NCBI GenBank assembly: GCA_003531345.1
Contig: DQGZ01000064.1
Coordinates: 1 to 16,933 of the forward strand
Length of the DNA stretch: 16,933 bases
Source of the DNA: Alphaproteobacteria bacterium
GTDB lineage: Bacteria; Pseudomonadota; Alphaproteobacteria; Rickettsiales; UBA8987
Direction of reading: 5' to 3'
Under the pieces are notes generated by a model. It was not told the DNA's origin and did not search any database. It saw only the letters and a list, made by a program, of their open reading frames with translations. Position numbers and translations under genes: made by a program. The stretch's first letter is position 1; every line of letters begins with the position of its first letter. Shown here piece after piece: positions 1 through 10,065 of the stretch.

Positions 1-3000
1 GACAGAAGGATTTGTGAAGATGAGGTTGGAGGTGGGTTATTTGGTCTTGATAATGATTGTCCTGCAATAAGGTTTGCAACTGTTCAAGAGCCAGACTGTA
101 AGCAATATGATGAAGCTGATGAAAGTGGAAATGTAAAATGCCCTTATTGTCATGAGAACCGTAAGGAGGATACAACCCGTGACCCAGTTAGTGACCCTGA
201 TAATGCCTTTAAAATAATTTCCCAAGGGTGTTTTCCTGATGACGGAAATGGTGAAGGGGCAAGCGGTGGCAGTGAGGTGGGTAAAAAACTACCCTTAAAA
301 GGTGTTGCTGACAGTGTGTTTAATGGCGCAATAGGTGATATGTTCGACGCCATAAATGATATTGACGTAAAAATTCCAAAATGCTTAAAAATACCCGTTA
401 ATCTTGTTAAGGTTGATAAATTTGAAAGTAATCCCGATGCAGATGCTGCGAAAATAAAAATAGAAAATGCTTATAGTAAATTTTCGGCAACTGATGAAAC
501 TCAGGATGGCCAATATCGTGGGGCGTGCGGGCGTGGGGTGTTCTTTTATCAGGATAAGGAGGGGTACAACTCAAACCTTGTACTCTCAACAGAGGTTAGG
601 GACTATATAAAATCAAAGCGGGCAGGTGATAATGATATCTGGACATCCCGTACTGGCTGTTACAACCCTGAGGAGCGCTTTGTACATATTCCGCCTTATG
701 CAAATTTCAAGCGGGACTTTCTAGGGCGAATAAGGTTCTATGAACCAAGTTCTAAAAGGTTCAATGCAGGTGTTGTTTCTGTTTCTGAAGGGCCTTGGGA
801 TGAGCCAATGGTTGACAATGGTGGTGGAACTTCTGGCCCGTCTTTAACTACAAAGCTTATACCACATGACAGGCTATTAATGAACCACCCTTTATGTGAG
901 AGGTCATATGGGTTGTTGGCTTATGACCTTGCATGCCCTGATTTGTTCAATGCAGTGAAATCAGGTGATAAAGCTGCAATAAAAAGTGCAATAAACACCT
1001 GCTCTGGTATACCTAGGGTGCGTGATGAAATAGGAACGCCAATAGCATTTTCACTTTCTGAATTAACAGGCACTAATGTTAAAGATGGCAGTTTCGCTAC
1101 GGAGAGAAGAATAAGAAAGTCAGATCAGAGAAGGGTTTTTGAATATGGATCATTGCCACGCTGTTATGTGGATGGTTCGGTAGATGATATGGATGCGTTC
1201 TGCCATAATTATGTAAAATATAAATGGAGTCTTGATATTGATGAGCTGGCAGATAGTTTCAGGTACAGGAAATCAAGATATGCTTTTAACTTCCAGAATT
1301 TTTGCTGGGATAGGTCAGGCGCTGAAACAGTCGCTGGTGTTACTATACCTTATGAAAAATATGTATATCCGCCAGACCCCTATGAACAATGGATGCCACA
1401 AGCGATAAGAGCCGACTTGACAATTGACAACTTAACCCCACAGGACGAAACCGTAGACAGGCAGGATATTTTTGGCAGAACACACAGATATTTCCGCACC
1501 CACTATAAGAGATATAATTTTACCCCGTATGCCCAAAGGCAATTAACTGATCTAGGTAATGTTATTATGGTTGATACTGATGGAGATGGAAAATATGACA
1601 AGCCGATTTATGAGCATATAATCCATAGCCTTGAGGAGTATGGTTTCAGGGATATTCCTTTAATGCGGAGAGATTATGCCTATGACCCGCTGGATATTTA
1701 CGGTTATTTTGCAAACCCAACCCAACCAGCTTCAAGTAGTGGTGCAAGTTCGTCATCATCTTCAAGCTCTTCTTCAAGTGGCGCATCATCATCTTCAAGC
1801 TCTTCTTCAAGTGGCGCATCATCATCTTCTGGTTCGCCAGCTCCTACAAGGTTTTCTTATGAAGCTCTGGAGAAGAAAAAATGGTTCGGCAGGAAATATA
1901 AGTACCAGCAATGCCTAAAATTATATATTGAGCAATGGGCATTTGAAGGGGATAGGGGGTCGATACTACTTGACTCCAACATACTATTATTACGCGCTAT
2001 GGGCAATACTTTTGTTCCAGATGCAAGTATGTGCCAATGGGTTGTATATTATGACACTTCCGAAAATCAAAACTTTGACCCCAACCTTACTGGCGTTCTT
2101 TCGGGCACAATATCCCCTAAGCGCCGTGAATTTCGTGGTATAGTAGCTGACTTTTTTAAGAAAATTGATGATGATGTAGAGGAAGCAACAGAAAGTAAAG
2201 ATTATAAAATTAGCCCAGACCTGCTGGGTATGGAGGCAATAAGGCTTAGCGGCTCTGCTAATGGGGCAAAAATACCTCTGGTGGACATAAACTTTGCACA
2301 GAATACTTATGGGTCACTGAATACCAGAGATATGATAAGGCGCAGACATATGGAGCCTGAATTATGGGACTACCAGAACTTCCTTACCTTTAGTTCAATG
2401 AGGCTTGCAACCGAAAAAATGGATTTTACAGGTATAAAGCTTTCAGAACTTAATGATATTATGTTGGGTGATGTAACCAACAGGCTTTCCAATCTTGATG
2501 GTGAATTGGTGGTTGACCCAGAAGAGCCGCAAATAGCCGCAGCTGAACTTTATAAGGTTGGTTTACCATCTCAGGCCAGTGGTGTAATATTTGGCTCTTT
2601 TGAGCCGGGTATAAATATGTCTGGAAGGGAGTGTAATACGGAGTCTCCTCCGCATTTGTGGAAAGACGCCGTGCAGCCAGTATTCAAAAGCTGTAACCCT
2701 AATGTTGGTGGTAAGATGGTAGATAACCTTATGGTTTCCCTGACATCCGTATTTGGTGATAACCCGCCTAAATTCATTAAGAAGATAGTTGATTTTATGA
2801 ATGATAAAGTTGGTGGTGGGCTTAACAGCAGCATCGGCTTTTCACACTGGATGACCACCAATATAAACAAGCCTGTTCTTTCTATTGTTACGCCAATGCC
2901 AACACTGGCAGTATGGGGTATAGGTTTTGACTCCGAGGGGCCATATGTAGCGCATGATAATAGCGATGACCCAGAAGATAAGGACGAGGAGGGAAGGGCG

Positions 3001-6000
3001 CATACCCCACCAGATTGTGGTGCACTTCTGAATGCATTAGGGGAGGATTGGAAGCCTTCAAACTGCCAGCGCTACCATACAAACCCAGGCAGTGGTAATA
3101 ATTACGTTTCTGATACCCCGTGGGATGGACCAGGCTTTGAAATAAGGGATAATATGTACAGGGCTGGCGGTAAGGGTGGCTTCCCTTATCATCTCTTCCA
3201 GAAAAAAGGTGTGCTTTTCTACCCTAATTCTAAACTTGGGGTGCCAGTACTTCAAACGGAGACAGATAACGAAGACCCGATGGAAAATGGTGTTGCTTAC
3301 CTGAGTAGCAAAGACTGGGTTGAGCATACTTGGCCAGCAGGTACATGTATGCATATGCCTTCACCAGAAATGAGCAATTACTTAACTAACCCCGATTATG
3401 AAGCAGATTATTTAAAGGAAGATGCGTGGAGGGTGCGTGATGATATAGCGGCAGATGACCTTTCTTATGCATCGCAACCACCACCTGCCTGTAATCCTAA
3501 AGTTCCACCTAGTGAAACGGATTGGACGACGCCAGAAATACCTATTGGCTGGGAAGCTAATCCACCTATGCCACCAGCTGATTTCATGCCGATAGATAGT
3601 TCATTACCAGGTTTTATTGCAGAAGTTGCAGAAAGGGCAAGAATGGAGGCATGGAGGAAGAAAACATGGCGTGATTACGTGTGGGAATATAGTTGTAAGA
3701 AAAAATTCCTGAAAGAGGGGGCAATACTAACTGGCCATAGAATGGTAGTTGATATTGATGATGATAATTTTGGCAATTACGAATCAAACAAGAATTTTGG
3801 TGGCATACATGTTTTCGACGAAATAGACTCCTATAAGTTTAAATGGCTTCCTAACTCTTATTCACTTGGTGTTGGCATGAGTAAGGCTTTCTGGTGTGAA
3901 TTTAGACTGCCATACAACACTTATTATATTGGCGCTGATGATGAGGAGTTCAACAGTACCGATATTCTTTCACATTTCAGGGTGAACGCCCAGAGTGATA
4001 TATTGCTTTCAACCCCATTAAGGCCTGACAAAAAGCCAAAACTTGAATATTTAAGGGTTGAAAGAATACGTGATGCATGTGGCCCATTTAGTTCGCGTTC
4101 AACGTGGATAGACGACCAAGAAACCCATCTTTCAAAATTTTTATTTAGTATTGTTCTTGATAGAGATGGAAATGTTGACCCTACTATGGCAAGAAAATAT
4201 AGGCATCAGGCGGAGATGATAAAGGGGCGCTGCGCCAAGTGGAATGACCTATATGGCAGGAAGACAAATAACCCTAAAATAATGGCTTACAGGCTGCCAA
4301 GATTTGACTATGAATTCCTGAAATCATTCATTGAGTGTACTGGCCCTATCGCTGGTTCACACTGCCCAATATCGCCATGTAGATACCAACCAGAAAAACG
4401 CAAAAAGAATATTGAGGCAGCGGCCTGTGAAGGACTTAAGGCAACAGTTAATTACCTATTGCCCGGTCTTGGTGTTACTGAGCCATCAATTCAGTGTATA
4501 ATGAAAGGGGATTTTGGTGAGGAGGAGGGAGAAGACTCTGGTCAAGGCGCAGGTGGCATGAACCTTCCAAGGATAGAGATGCCTATAAATCTTCCTAGCG
4601 GAATTAATATTGATAACCTAGGTATAAAGATACCAAATATGGGAGATTTGGGATTTGGTTCAGGAGGGAAGTTAAATATTGGCAATGGTTTCTTCAAGGA
4701 TGGAAAAATAACTATTGGAGGAGAGAGCTTTAATGTTAGTATAAATATGCCAGAAATTGATCTTGGTAATGGCTTCATAATAAATGGCAATGGAATTACA
4801 ACACCGTTAGGGCAAATAACACTTTCGCCAGATGGCACAGTAAATATTCCTGGCGGGGCATCATTTAAGAATGGTGTTCTAACATTTGGAGGAAAAAGCT
4901 ATAATGTTAACTTGCCTGACATTGCAGGAATGCTAGGTTCAACTGACTGTAATGCAAACCCTGATTCACTTTATTGTCGTGCAATTGGCGCAGCAAAAGA
5001 CTGGATCAGTATAATAAACACAGCACTGGAAGCGGTAGGGTTGGGTAGTATAGATGCTAGCGGCTGTTTATTTAGGGGCTGCGTTTCAGATCGCTCAGCA
5101 ATACAGCAGGCAATAAATGATACAATTGTATCGCTAGACTATATAACACGTGGTGATACACAATACAGCTACGGCAGGGATGACAATGACCTGCGTGACC
5201 TGTATGGTTTTGAAAACCCTGAGGAACACTCAACATCAAGGCAGAAATGGTGGCTTGGTGATAATGGTGGTTTAGGTGGTGATGATCGTTTCGGTTTCTG
5301 GTGTATATGCGCCCCAGATGATCCAAGATCAACAAGGTGTCGTGAAGATATGTGTACCGTTGAGCAACATGTTATATCTCCAGGAAGGGACTTTACAGTT
5401 TTCACAGGCGTGTTTAAATCACTACTTGATATACTAGGAATAGGGCCTAAGGATGGGCTTGGTTCTGGAAGTGATAAATTTGATATTGAGAACGCAGGGG
5501 AGGGTATAAGACCACTGGCAATAGCTAGTGACTATGGGCCTTTCCGTAGGTGGCTATGGTGTTACCATCAGGCAAGAGCAAAGGCCTGCCCCGTTCTTAC
5601 TCGTGAAGTTTCAAACGAAACTGCATATGCAACCTCAATGGAAAACTTCCAGCTTGATAAACGAGTAAAAGATAATCTGGCTGAAACTTCTGCCAAAGGA
5701 CAAAGTGTTAATGTTTGCAGTGGAAGCTCCCCAATGGGTTTTGGAACGCCAGAAGTGGAAGATTTTTTAAGGTGGACACGTGAGGAGCCAAATGATCTGG
5801 CGTTACTGCCGTTGTTTGCGGAAAGTGCAGGTTCAGGCTTCAAGCATAATGATCTTGTATTCCAAACTCAGGTGAGAGATGTTGAAGGCCCTTGGGTTGA
5901 GTCTGTTATTCCATTCCCGATTGACCTTGTTACAAGGCAGTTTTCTTCACCAGATGATACTCAATGGTTTGATGAAAAGGAGATACAGGGTAAAACATAT

Positions 6001-9000
6001 AAACTTCCAAAGAATCGTGACAAAGGAGACCCTATTCTTGGTATATCAAGAACGGGTGAAAGGAGAACAAAATTTAATAATTTTGATGCAAATGGTCGCA
6101 AGTATAACAGGGCGGAAGATACCAACATGCTTTCTGAGTTGCAGCAGCGTGAGGGTACAGGCTATCAGATAGATTATTTTAATTCAGGTACAGGTGAAGC
6201 GGCTATTGATGAGTTCAAGGCGGATTCCAAAAACCTGCTCAAATTCAAGTCTGTGTTGTTGAAAACCAGAGACAGGGGAACGATTGCTCCAGTTTATAGT
6301 AGCCTTGGTGGACAAGCGGATGACAGTGACGCATATAAGGCCCTATACCGTAAATATATTGAAGGTCTATACGCAGTTTCATATAGCAATACATTTACTA
6401 CCCGTCCAGAATATCCAAAAGATGTTCATGATGACCTGCCAAGCCCATTCAATACTAGTACGGACAAGAGAAGGAAGGTACACCCTTATGCGCAGTCTGC
6501 GGTGGTAGGGCCAAGAGGTTGCGATATCGGAGGATGGTATGAAATGATGCTTTATCAGGCAAGATGTATTAGATGGTTCAAGCTGAATTGTATATGTGAC
6601 TATGACAAAACCTTCGCCCGAGGTGATGCACCAAATTATGTCCTGAAACGTGCAGGCGGCAAGGTGAAGGTAGCAACACCGAAAATACGCAATGGTGCTT
6701 TTGAAACGGCTGAAGTAGTAGATGGTCCTACTGGTGCGAGTTTAATTGAGAAAGGTTTTTTAGAGAGAGATCCGTTCGGCAATGCAAGAGGTTTTTTAGA
6801 CGAATTATTTAACGCCTTTAAGAAGGATGAAACAACAGACAAAACTGAGCAGAGAATAATAAAGGGTATAGATTATGATGAAGCAACAGGAAGGGCGAAA
6901 TTTACTAATAAGCTTAAAAATACGGATATTGACCTGACAGTAAAGGTAGAAGAGATAGATGTTCCTCTGGTCAGTAGGGGGATTATGGGTCCTGATTATG
7001 CTTTGAATTCAGGCACTCAATTTAAGCTTGAGGATCTTGATAATGTTCAGGTAGGTGACTTTATCACTTTTGATGAAACATTACGTTACAACCCAAGTTT
7101 TAATGGCGGCATTGACCCTGGTTTCCCAAGGCATATTGCCTATGTTGAAAAGGTGCAGAGATATAACGGTAAGGACGAGGATAAAAAAGGCAAGCCTGTT
7201 ATGATAGAGGTTAGTGAAATGAACTGGGGTAAAAACCTTGATTCATGCGGCAATACCAATATGTGGGGTATTGACACCAGAAGGAAGATATATCGCCCAA
7301 CTTGTTCGTCAAATGATAAAACTTGTCCAATCGGCTACTGGCCAGAAGAGCCGCCTTCACTAGGTTCTATACCAATTCAGGGGATAAAACTTGGGTTTAT
7401 AGAAATAAATATTGGTGCTGATGGTATACCTACTATCAATATACCTGGATTCGGTGATATTGGTATTGGCAATGGCGGTATCAGCATTGGTGGTGTGGAT
7501 ATTGGTTTTGATGGCTCAATAAGCGTGCCGCTGCCTAACCTTCCAGGTATAACTTTCAACCCTGATTGCAGCATAACAATAGCTGGCATAATAACCTTAT
7601 TGCCTAATGGTGGAATAGCATTCCCGGGTGGTTCAATAAATGCCAATGGATCAATTACAATTGAGGGGGTTACAATAGGTGTTGATAATGATGGTAAGTT
7701 TTACATTTCCATTCCTGGGTTAGCTGGTAATTTGCCTGTGTTGATAGATGGTAGTGGAAAAATAAGTATTAATATTGGCAACCCGCCTGTTCCAGTGGGA
7801 ATAGATGCAAATAATAATATAAACCTTGGTGGGGTTGTATCGCTTTCACCAACTGGTGGCTTAACATTCAGTGGTGGGTTAGGTGGAATATCTATGGGTT
7901 CGAGCGGTAATTTCAATTTACCTGGCGGTGTTACTATTGGTCAGAATAACTCAATAAATTTCCCTAACGGCATTTCTATTAATAGCAATAACCAAGTAAG
8001 TTTTGCCATTCCTGGCTATCAGGGCTTTAATCTGGGCAATGGTCAGTTCAATTTCCCTAATCCACCAGGTGGTGGTATAAATGCTAATGGCAGTTTTACG
8101 TTGCCTGGTGGTTTTGGAATTTCGAATAACGGGCAGATAACAATGCCGCCTGGGGTTAATTTGCCAGCTGTCAATGTAACTCCAAATGGCGCTATAACAG
8201 TTGGTAATAGTGGAATATCTGTTAACCCTGATAACAGCATTTCGTTTGGTCCTGCAACTATTCTGCCAAATGGCAATATTCAAATGCCTGGTTTGCCAAA
8301 TGGCATGAGTTTAGGTAATGGAACGATAAATGTCCCTGGTTACAACAATCCACCAATATCAGTTAACGGGCAAATAAATATTTCTGGAATACCGCCGCAG
8401 GGGGTAAATGTTCCGCTTGAGGGTGGTGGTACTATGCACATTGGCCCTGGAGGTGTAATAACGGCTCCAGGCTTACCAGCAAGTATATCACCGCAGCAGA
8501 ATGGTGGGTTTAATTTGGGTAGTGATCTTAACATAAATAATGGCAATATAAATTTAGGTGGTGGTGCTCAAGCTGGCGGTGTAACTATAGGAAATGGTTC
8601 TGTAAACCTGCCAGGGGGTATAAGTTACGGGAACGGGGAGTTGATAGTGCCAGAGCTTGGAAACCCGCTCGGGCTGAACCCTGATGGTTCAGTTACTATA
8701 GGCAGTGCAACTTATCAGAATGGTACACTTACAGGAAATGGTTTTGTAGTTGATGCTAATGGTAATATAAGTACCGATTCTGGTGTTGGTCTTCAGAATG
8801 GTAACCTTATAATGCCAGGTGGTGATATTTTTGCAAGAAACCCAGATGGAAGTATCAGATTGCCTGCTGGCCTTGGCTCAATTGGTAATGGTAAAATAAC
8901 TATTGGTACAGGGCCTGATGCGCCACAAATAGGTGCAGACGGCAGTCTGACATTCCCAGGTTTCGCTAATTTAGGTAGACAAGCTGATGGCTCAATTAAA

Positions 9001-10062
9001 ATTGCTGGGTTTACTATTGGTAATGGAAAAATAAAAACACCATTTGGCATAGAGTTGGGAGCTAATGGTAGTATAAAAATTCCACCAGGAATAACTTTAA
9101 GTAATAACGGCTCTTTATCGGGCATACCTGGGTTTTCATCAATTGCACCGCCATATTATCCAATACCATTACCAGGTGGGGCAGGGCATATTGAACCGGG
9201 AAGGATAGTGCTGAAGGATGGGACTGTAATTGAATGTGGTAAGGTAAAAATCCCTGGAAAAGATGATATTGGAGTTGGCAATGGTGGAATAACAGGAATA
9301 CCTAATTTCCCAATTTCATGGAATGGTGGGAATGTAAATATAGGTGGTAATATAACCCTTCCAATTGGTGATATTATAGGTGGTATTGGCACTATAATAG
9401 GTAATATACCTGGTTTAAGCACCATTGGCACAATACATAGATATGCAGATTGTCAAAATACAGACTGGGCGGTTTGTGTTTTAAAGAATGGCTACTGGAA
9501 TCAGGTGAAGATATACAGGCCATTCACATTTAATGGTAAAGACTCTGACGGGAAGCCGAAAATAGAGTTTGACCCTGAGTATATGGGGGCAAGCTGCAAT
9601 TTACCCAATAATACAGGACAGCAAGCTACAACTGGTGTTATCCTGCCTAAGCCACTAGGTTTAAATGAGCTTACAAGGATAGCAAAAGAACATTTAACTG
9701 GCTTTGACGGCTATGAGAAAAGTACCCTTGATAACTCCGTTCAGGTAGTGAAACTTGGCGCTGCAAGGAGATACCTGATGCAAAAATTCAAGGAGGAAGA
9801 CCCTAACTTCACCGCCGAAAAAATAATGTATGGCCCTGAAGGGTTGTGGAAATTGTTAATACCAAACGCAGACCTAGGAACCTATGCCTATGATGATATG
9901 GCAAATTATATGTTTAATGCACTTAACGGTAGTGTTGACAGGTGTGACCCACCAAAAGAATTCAGGATAGACCAGATAAAGGTAGTTGAGGAAGATATAA
10001 AAACCTATTGCAATATATCTCAAAATACAACAGACGAAAAATGTAAGGCATTTGAAAAATAA
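1..10062 (+). CDS. Giant multidomain protein of unknown function, 5' partial (at least 3353 aa)
   Basis: The frame is open from base 1 to a TAA at 10060-10062, so the true start lies upstream. The GTG at 277 is only the first in-window start codon, and the codons before it read as the same kind of protein. No known full-length family is recognised. Seen in order: a CPYCH motif (139-153), a D-x-D-x-D-G-x-x-D loop (1573-1599), a Ser/Gly/Ala linker (1729-1836), a long Cys/Trp/Tyr-rich region, a first Gly/Asn repeat block (4561-4920), a second Cys-rich region, a CHAP-like segment (7051-7299), a long Gly/Asn/Pro repeat block (7357-9147, trailing to about 9430), and a unique C-terminal tail. Many scattered Cys residues and the lack of obvious membrane segments suggest an exported, disulfide-bonded protein. 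Any signal peptide would be outside the window. The next gene starts 3 bases after the stop, so the two are probably co-transcribed. A role in surface attachment, envelope remodelling or a secretion/conjugation apparatus is inference only. Confidence 0.9.
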   Translation, partial: DRRICEDEVGGGLFGLDNDCPAIRFATVQEPDCKQYDEADESGNVKCPYCHENRKEDTTRDPVSDPDNAFKIISQGCFPDDGNGEGASGGSEVGKKLPLKGVADSVFNGAIGDMFDAINDIDVKIPKCLKIPVNLVKVDKFESNPDADAAKIKIENAYSKFSATDETQDGQYRGACGRGVFFYQDKEGYNSNLVLSTEVRDYIKSKRAGDNDIWTSRTGCYNPEERFVHIPPYANFKRDFLGRIRFYEPSSKRFNAGVVSVSEGPWDEPMVDNGGGTSGPSLTTKLIPHDRLLMNHPLCERSYGLLAYDLACPDLFNAVKSGDKAAIKSAINTCSGIPRVRDEIGTPIAFSLSELTGTNVKDGSFATERRIRKSDQRRVFEYGSLPRCYVDGSVDDMDAFCHNYVKYKWSLDIDELADSFRYRKSRYAFNFQNFCWDRSGAETVAGVTIPYEKYVYPPDPYEQWMPQAIRADLTIDNLTPQDETVDRQDIFGRTHRYFRTHYKRYNFTPYAQRQLTDLGNVIMVDTDGDGKYDKPIYEHIIHSLEEYGFRDIPLMRRDYAYDPLDIYGYFANPTQPASSSGASSSSSSSSSSSGASSSSSSSSSGASSSSGSPAPTRFSYEALEKKKWFGRKYKYQQCLKLYIEQWAFEGDRGSILLDSNILLLRAMGNTFVPDASMCQWVVYYDTSENQNFDPNLTGVLSGTISPKRREFRGIVADFFKKIDDDVEEATESKDYKISPDLLGMEAIRLSGSANGAKIPLVDINFAQNTYGSLNTRDMIRRRHMEPELWDYQNFLTFSSMRLATEKMDFTGIKLSELNDIMLGDVTNRLSNLDGELVVDPEEPQIAAAELYKVGLPSQASGVIFGSFEPGINMSGRECNTESPPHLWKDAVQPVFKSCNPNVGGKMVDNLMVSLTSVFGDNPPKFIKKIVDFMNDKVGGGLNSSIGFSHWMTTNINKPVLSIVTPMPTLAVWGIGFDSEGPYVAHDNSDDPEDKDEEGRAHTPPDCGALLNALGEDWKPSNCQRYHTNPGSGNNYVSDTPWDGPGFEIRDNMYRAGGKGGFPYHLFQKKGVLFYPNSKLGVPVLQTETDNEDPMENGVAYLSSKDWVEHTWPAGTCMHMPSPEMSNYLTNPDYEADYLKEDAWRVRDDIAADDLSYASQPPPACNPKVPPSETDWTTPEIPIGWEANPPMPPADFMPIDSSLPGFIAEVAERARMEAWRKKTWRDYVWEYSCKKKFLKEGAILTGHRMVVDIDDDNFGNYESNKNFGGIHVFDEIDSYKFKWLPNSYSLGVGMSKAFWCEFRLPYNTYYIGADDEEFNSTDILSHFRVNAQSDILLSTPLRPDKKPKLEYLRVERIRDACGPFSSRSTWIDDQETHLSKFLFSIVLDRDGNVDPTMARKYRHQAEMIKGRCAKWNDLYGRKTNNPKIMAYRLPRFDYEFLKSFIECTGPIAGSHCPISPCRYQPEKRKKNIEAAACEGLKATVNYLLPGLGVTEPSIQCIMKGDFGEEEGEDSGQGAGGMNLPRIEMPINLPSGINIDNLGIKIPNMGDLGFGSGGKLNIGNGFFKDGKITIGGESFNVSINMPEIDLGNGFIINGNGITTPLGQITLSPDGTVNIPGGASFKNGVLTFGGKSYNVNLPDIAGMLGSTDCNANPDSLYCRAIGAAKDWISIINTALEAVGLGSIDASGCLFRGCVSDRSAIQQAINDTIVSLDYITRGDTQYSYGRDDNDLRDLYGFENPEEHSTSRQKWWLGDNGGLGGDDRFGFWCICAPDDPRSTRCREDMCTVEQHVISPGRDFTVFTGVFKSLLDILGIGPKDGLGSGSDKFDIENAGEGIRPLAIASDYGPFRRWLWCYHQARAKACPVLTREVSNETAYATSMENFQLDKRVKDNLAETSAKGQSVNVCSGSSPMGFGTPEVEDFLRWTREEPNDLALLPLFAESAGSGFKHNDLVFQTQVRDVEGPWVESVIPFPIDLVTRQFSSPDDTQWFDEKEIQGKTYKLPKNRDKGDPILGISRTGERRTKFNNFDANGRKYNRAEDTNMLSELQQREGTGYQIDYFNSGTGEAAIDEFKADSKNLLKFKSVLLKTRDRGTIAPVYSSLGGQADDSDAYKALYRKYIEGLYAVSYSNTFTTRPEYPKDVHDDLPSPFNTSTDKRRKVHPYAQSAVVGPRGCDIGGWYEMMLYQARCIRWFKLNCICDYDKTFARGDAPNYVLKRAGGKVKVATPKIRNGAFETAEVVDGPTGASLIEKGFLERDPFGNARGFLDELFNAFKKDETTDKTEQRIIKGIDYDEATGRAKFTNKLKNTDIDLTVKVEEIDVPLVSRGIMGPDYALNSGTQFKLEDLDNVQVGDFITFDETLRYNPSFNGGIDPGFPRHIAYVEKVQRYNGKDEDKKGKPVMIEVSEMNWGKNLDSCGNTNMWGIDTRRKIYRPTCSSNDKTCPIGYWPEEPPSLGSIPIQGIKLGFIEINIGADGIPTINIPGFGDIGIGNGGISIGGVDIGFDGSISVPLPNLPGITFNPDCSITIAGIITLLPNGGIAFPGGSINANGSITIEGVTIGVDNDGKFYISIPGLAGNLPVLIDGSGKISINIGNPPVPVGIDANNNINLGGVVSLSPTGGLTFSGGLGGISMGSSGNFNLPGGVTIGQNNSINFPNGISINSNNQVSFAIPGYQGFNLGNGQFNFPNPPGGGINANGSFTLPGGFGISNNGQITMPPGVNLPAVNVTPNGAITVGNSGISVNPDNSISFGPATILPNGNIQMPGLPNGMSLGNGTINVPGYNNPPISVNGQINISGIPPQGVNVPLEGGGTMHIGPGGVITAPGLPASISPQQNGGFNLGSDLNINNGNINLGGGAQAGGVTIGNGSVNLPGGISYGNGELIVPELGNPLGLNPDGSVTIGSATYQNGTLTGNGFVVDANGNISTDSGVGLQNGNLIMPGGDIFARNPDGSIRLPAGLGSIGNGKITIGTGPDAPQIGADGSLTFPGFANLGRQADGSIKIAGFTIGNGKIKTPFGIELGANGSIKIPPGITLSNNGSLSGIPGFSSIAPPYYPIPLPGGAGHIEPGRIVLKDGTVIECGKVKIPGKDDIGVGNGGITGIPNFPISWNGGNVNIGGNITLPIGDIIGGIGTIIGNIPGLSTIGTIHRYADCQNTDWAVCVLKNGYWNQVKIYRPFTFNGKDSDGKPKIEFDPEYMGASCNLPNNTGQQATTGVILPKPLGLNELTRIAKEHLTGFDGYEKSTLDNSVQVVKLGAARRYLMQKFKEEDPNFTAEKIMYGPEGLWKLLIPNADLGTYAYDDMANYMFNALNGSVDRCDPPKEFRIDQIKVVEEDIKTYCNISQNTTDEKCKAFEK
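1753..1829 (+). repeat. Perfect 33-bp in-frame tandem repeat coding a Ser-rich linker
   Basis: Two identical 33-bp units (1753-1785 and 1786-1818) are followed by the first 11 bases of a third. Each unit codes 11 residues of Ser with one Gly-Ala pair. They sit inside a longer Ser/Gly/Ala stretch (1729-1836) that probably acts as a flexible linker between two globular parts of the giant protein. Because the unit is a multiple of three, slippage would change linker length without breaking the frame. Confidence 0.9.
4561..4920 (+). repeat. First Gly/Asn-rich short-repeat block in the giant CDS
   Basis: About 120 codons give degenerate units with the pattern Pro-x-Gly, alternating Ile/Val/Leu, then Asn-Gly or Asp-Gly and a hydrophobic pair, for example 'SPDGTVNIPGG' and 'KDGKITIGG'. 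The pattern matches the much longer block at 7357-9147, so the two look like copies of one repeat family. Alternating hydrophobic residues between NG/DG turns is what a beta-solenoid would show. The fold is inferred, not demonstrated. Confidence 0.75.
6541..7305 (+). other. CHAP-like (NlpC/P60 superfamily) segment within the giant CDS
   Basis: The segment at 7051-7299 has the order typical of the C-terminal half of CHAP peptidoglycan amidase/peptidase domains. 'VGDFITFD' (7051-7074) is followed by 'RHIAYVEKV' with the candidate catalytic His at 7132-7134, then 'EVSEMNW' (7207-7227), then 'RRKIYRP' (7279-7299). A candidate catalytic Cys lies in 'YQARCIRWF' (Cys codon 6565-6567), followed by 'GDAPNYV'. 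If so, about 130 residues are inserted between the Cys part and the His part, which is unusual. The His half is a reasonable family call. Catalytic activity and the Cys assignment are inference. Confidence 0.45.
7357..9147 (+). repeat. Long Gly/Asn/Pro-rich repeat block, predicted beta-solenoid
   Basis: Nearly 600 codons consist of roughly 35 degenerate units of about 13-20 residues. The core is 'PGG-x-x-I-x-x-N-G-x-I-x-I/F/L', for example 'PGGSINANGSITI' and 'PGGFGISNNGQITM'. Cys is almost absent here, in contrast to the flanking Cys-rich parts. A shorter continuation (about 9241-9430) carries the same style. Regular NG turns between short hydrophobic strands suggest an elongated beta-solenoid stalk, as in adhesins or tail fibres. 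I cannot match it to a named repeat family. Confidence 0.8.
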
Positions 10063-10065
10063 AGT

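Noticed and set aside
277..279. GTG as the true start of the giant gene
   Set aside because: The frame is open and protein-like from base 1, including a CPYCH motif, and there is no Shine-Dalgarno that would make this start convincing.
1573..1608. Complete EF-hand or dockerin domain
   Set aside because: There is a single D-x-D-x-D-G loop only. The 12th position is not acidic and no paired loop is seen, so only a calcium-loop-like motif is reported.
7377..9431. Antisense ORFs rich in Pro and Ile opposite the Gly/Asn repeat block
   Set aside because: They are reverse readings of repetitive Gly and Asn codons and have no start signals or family features.
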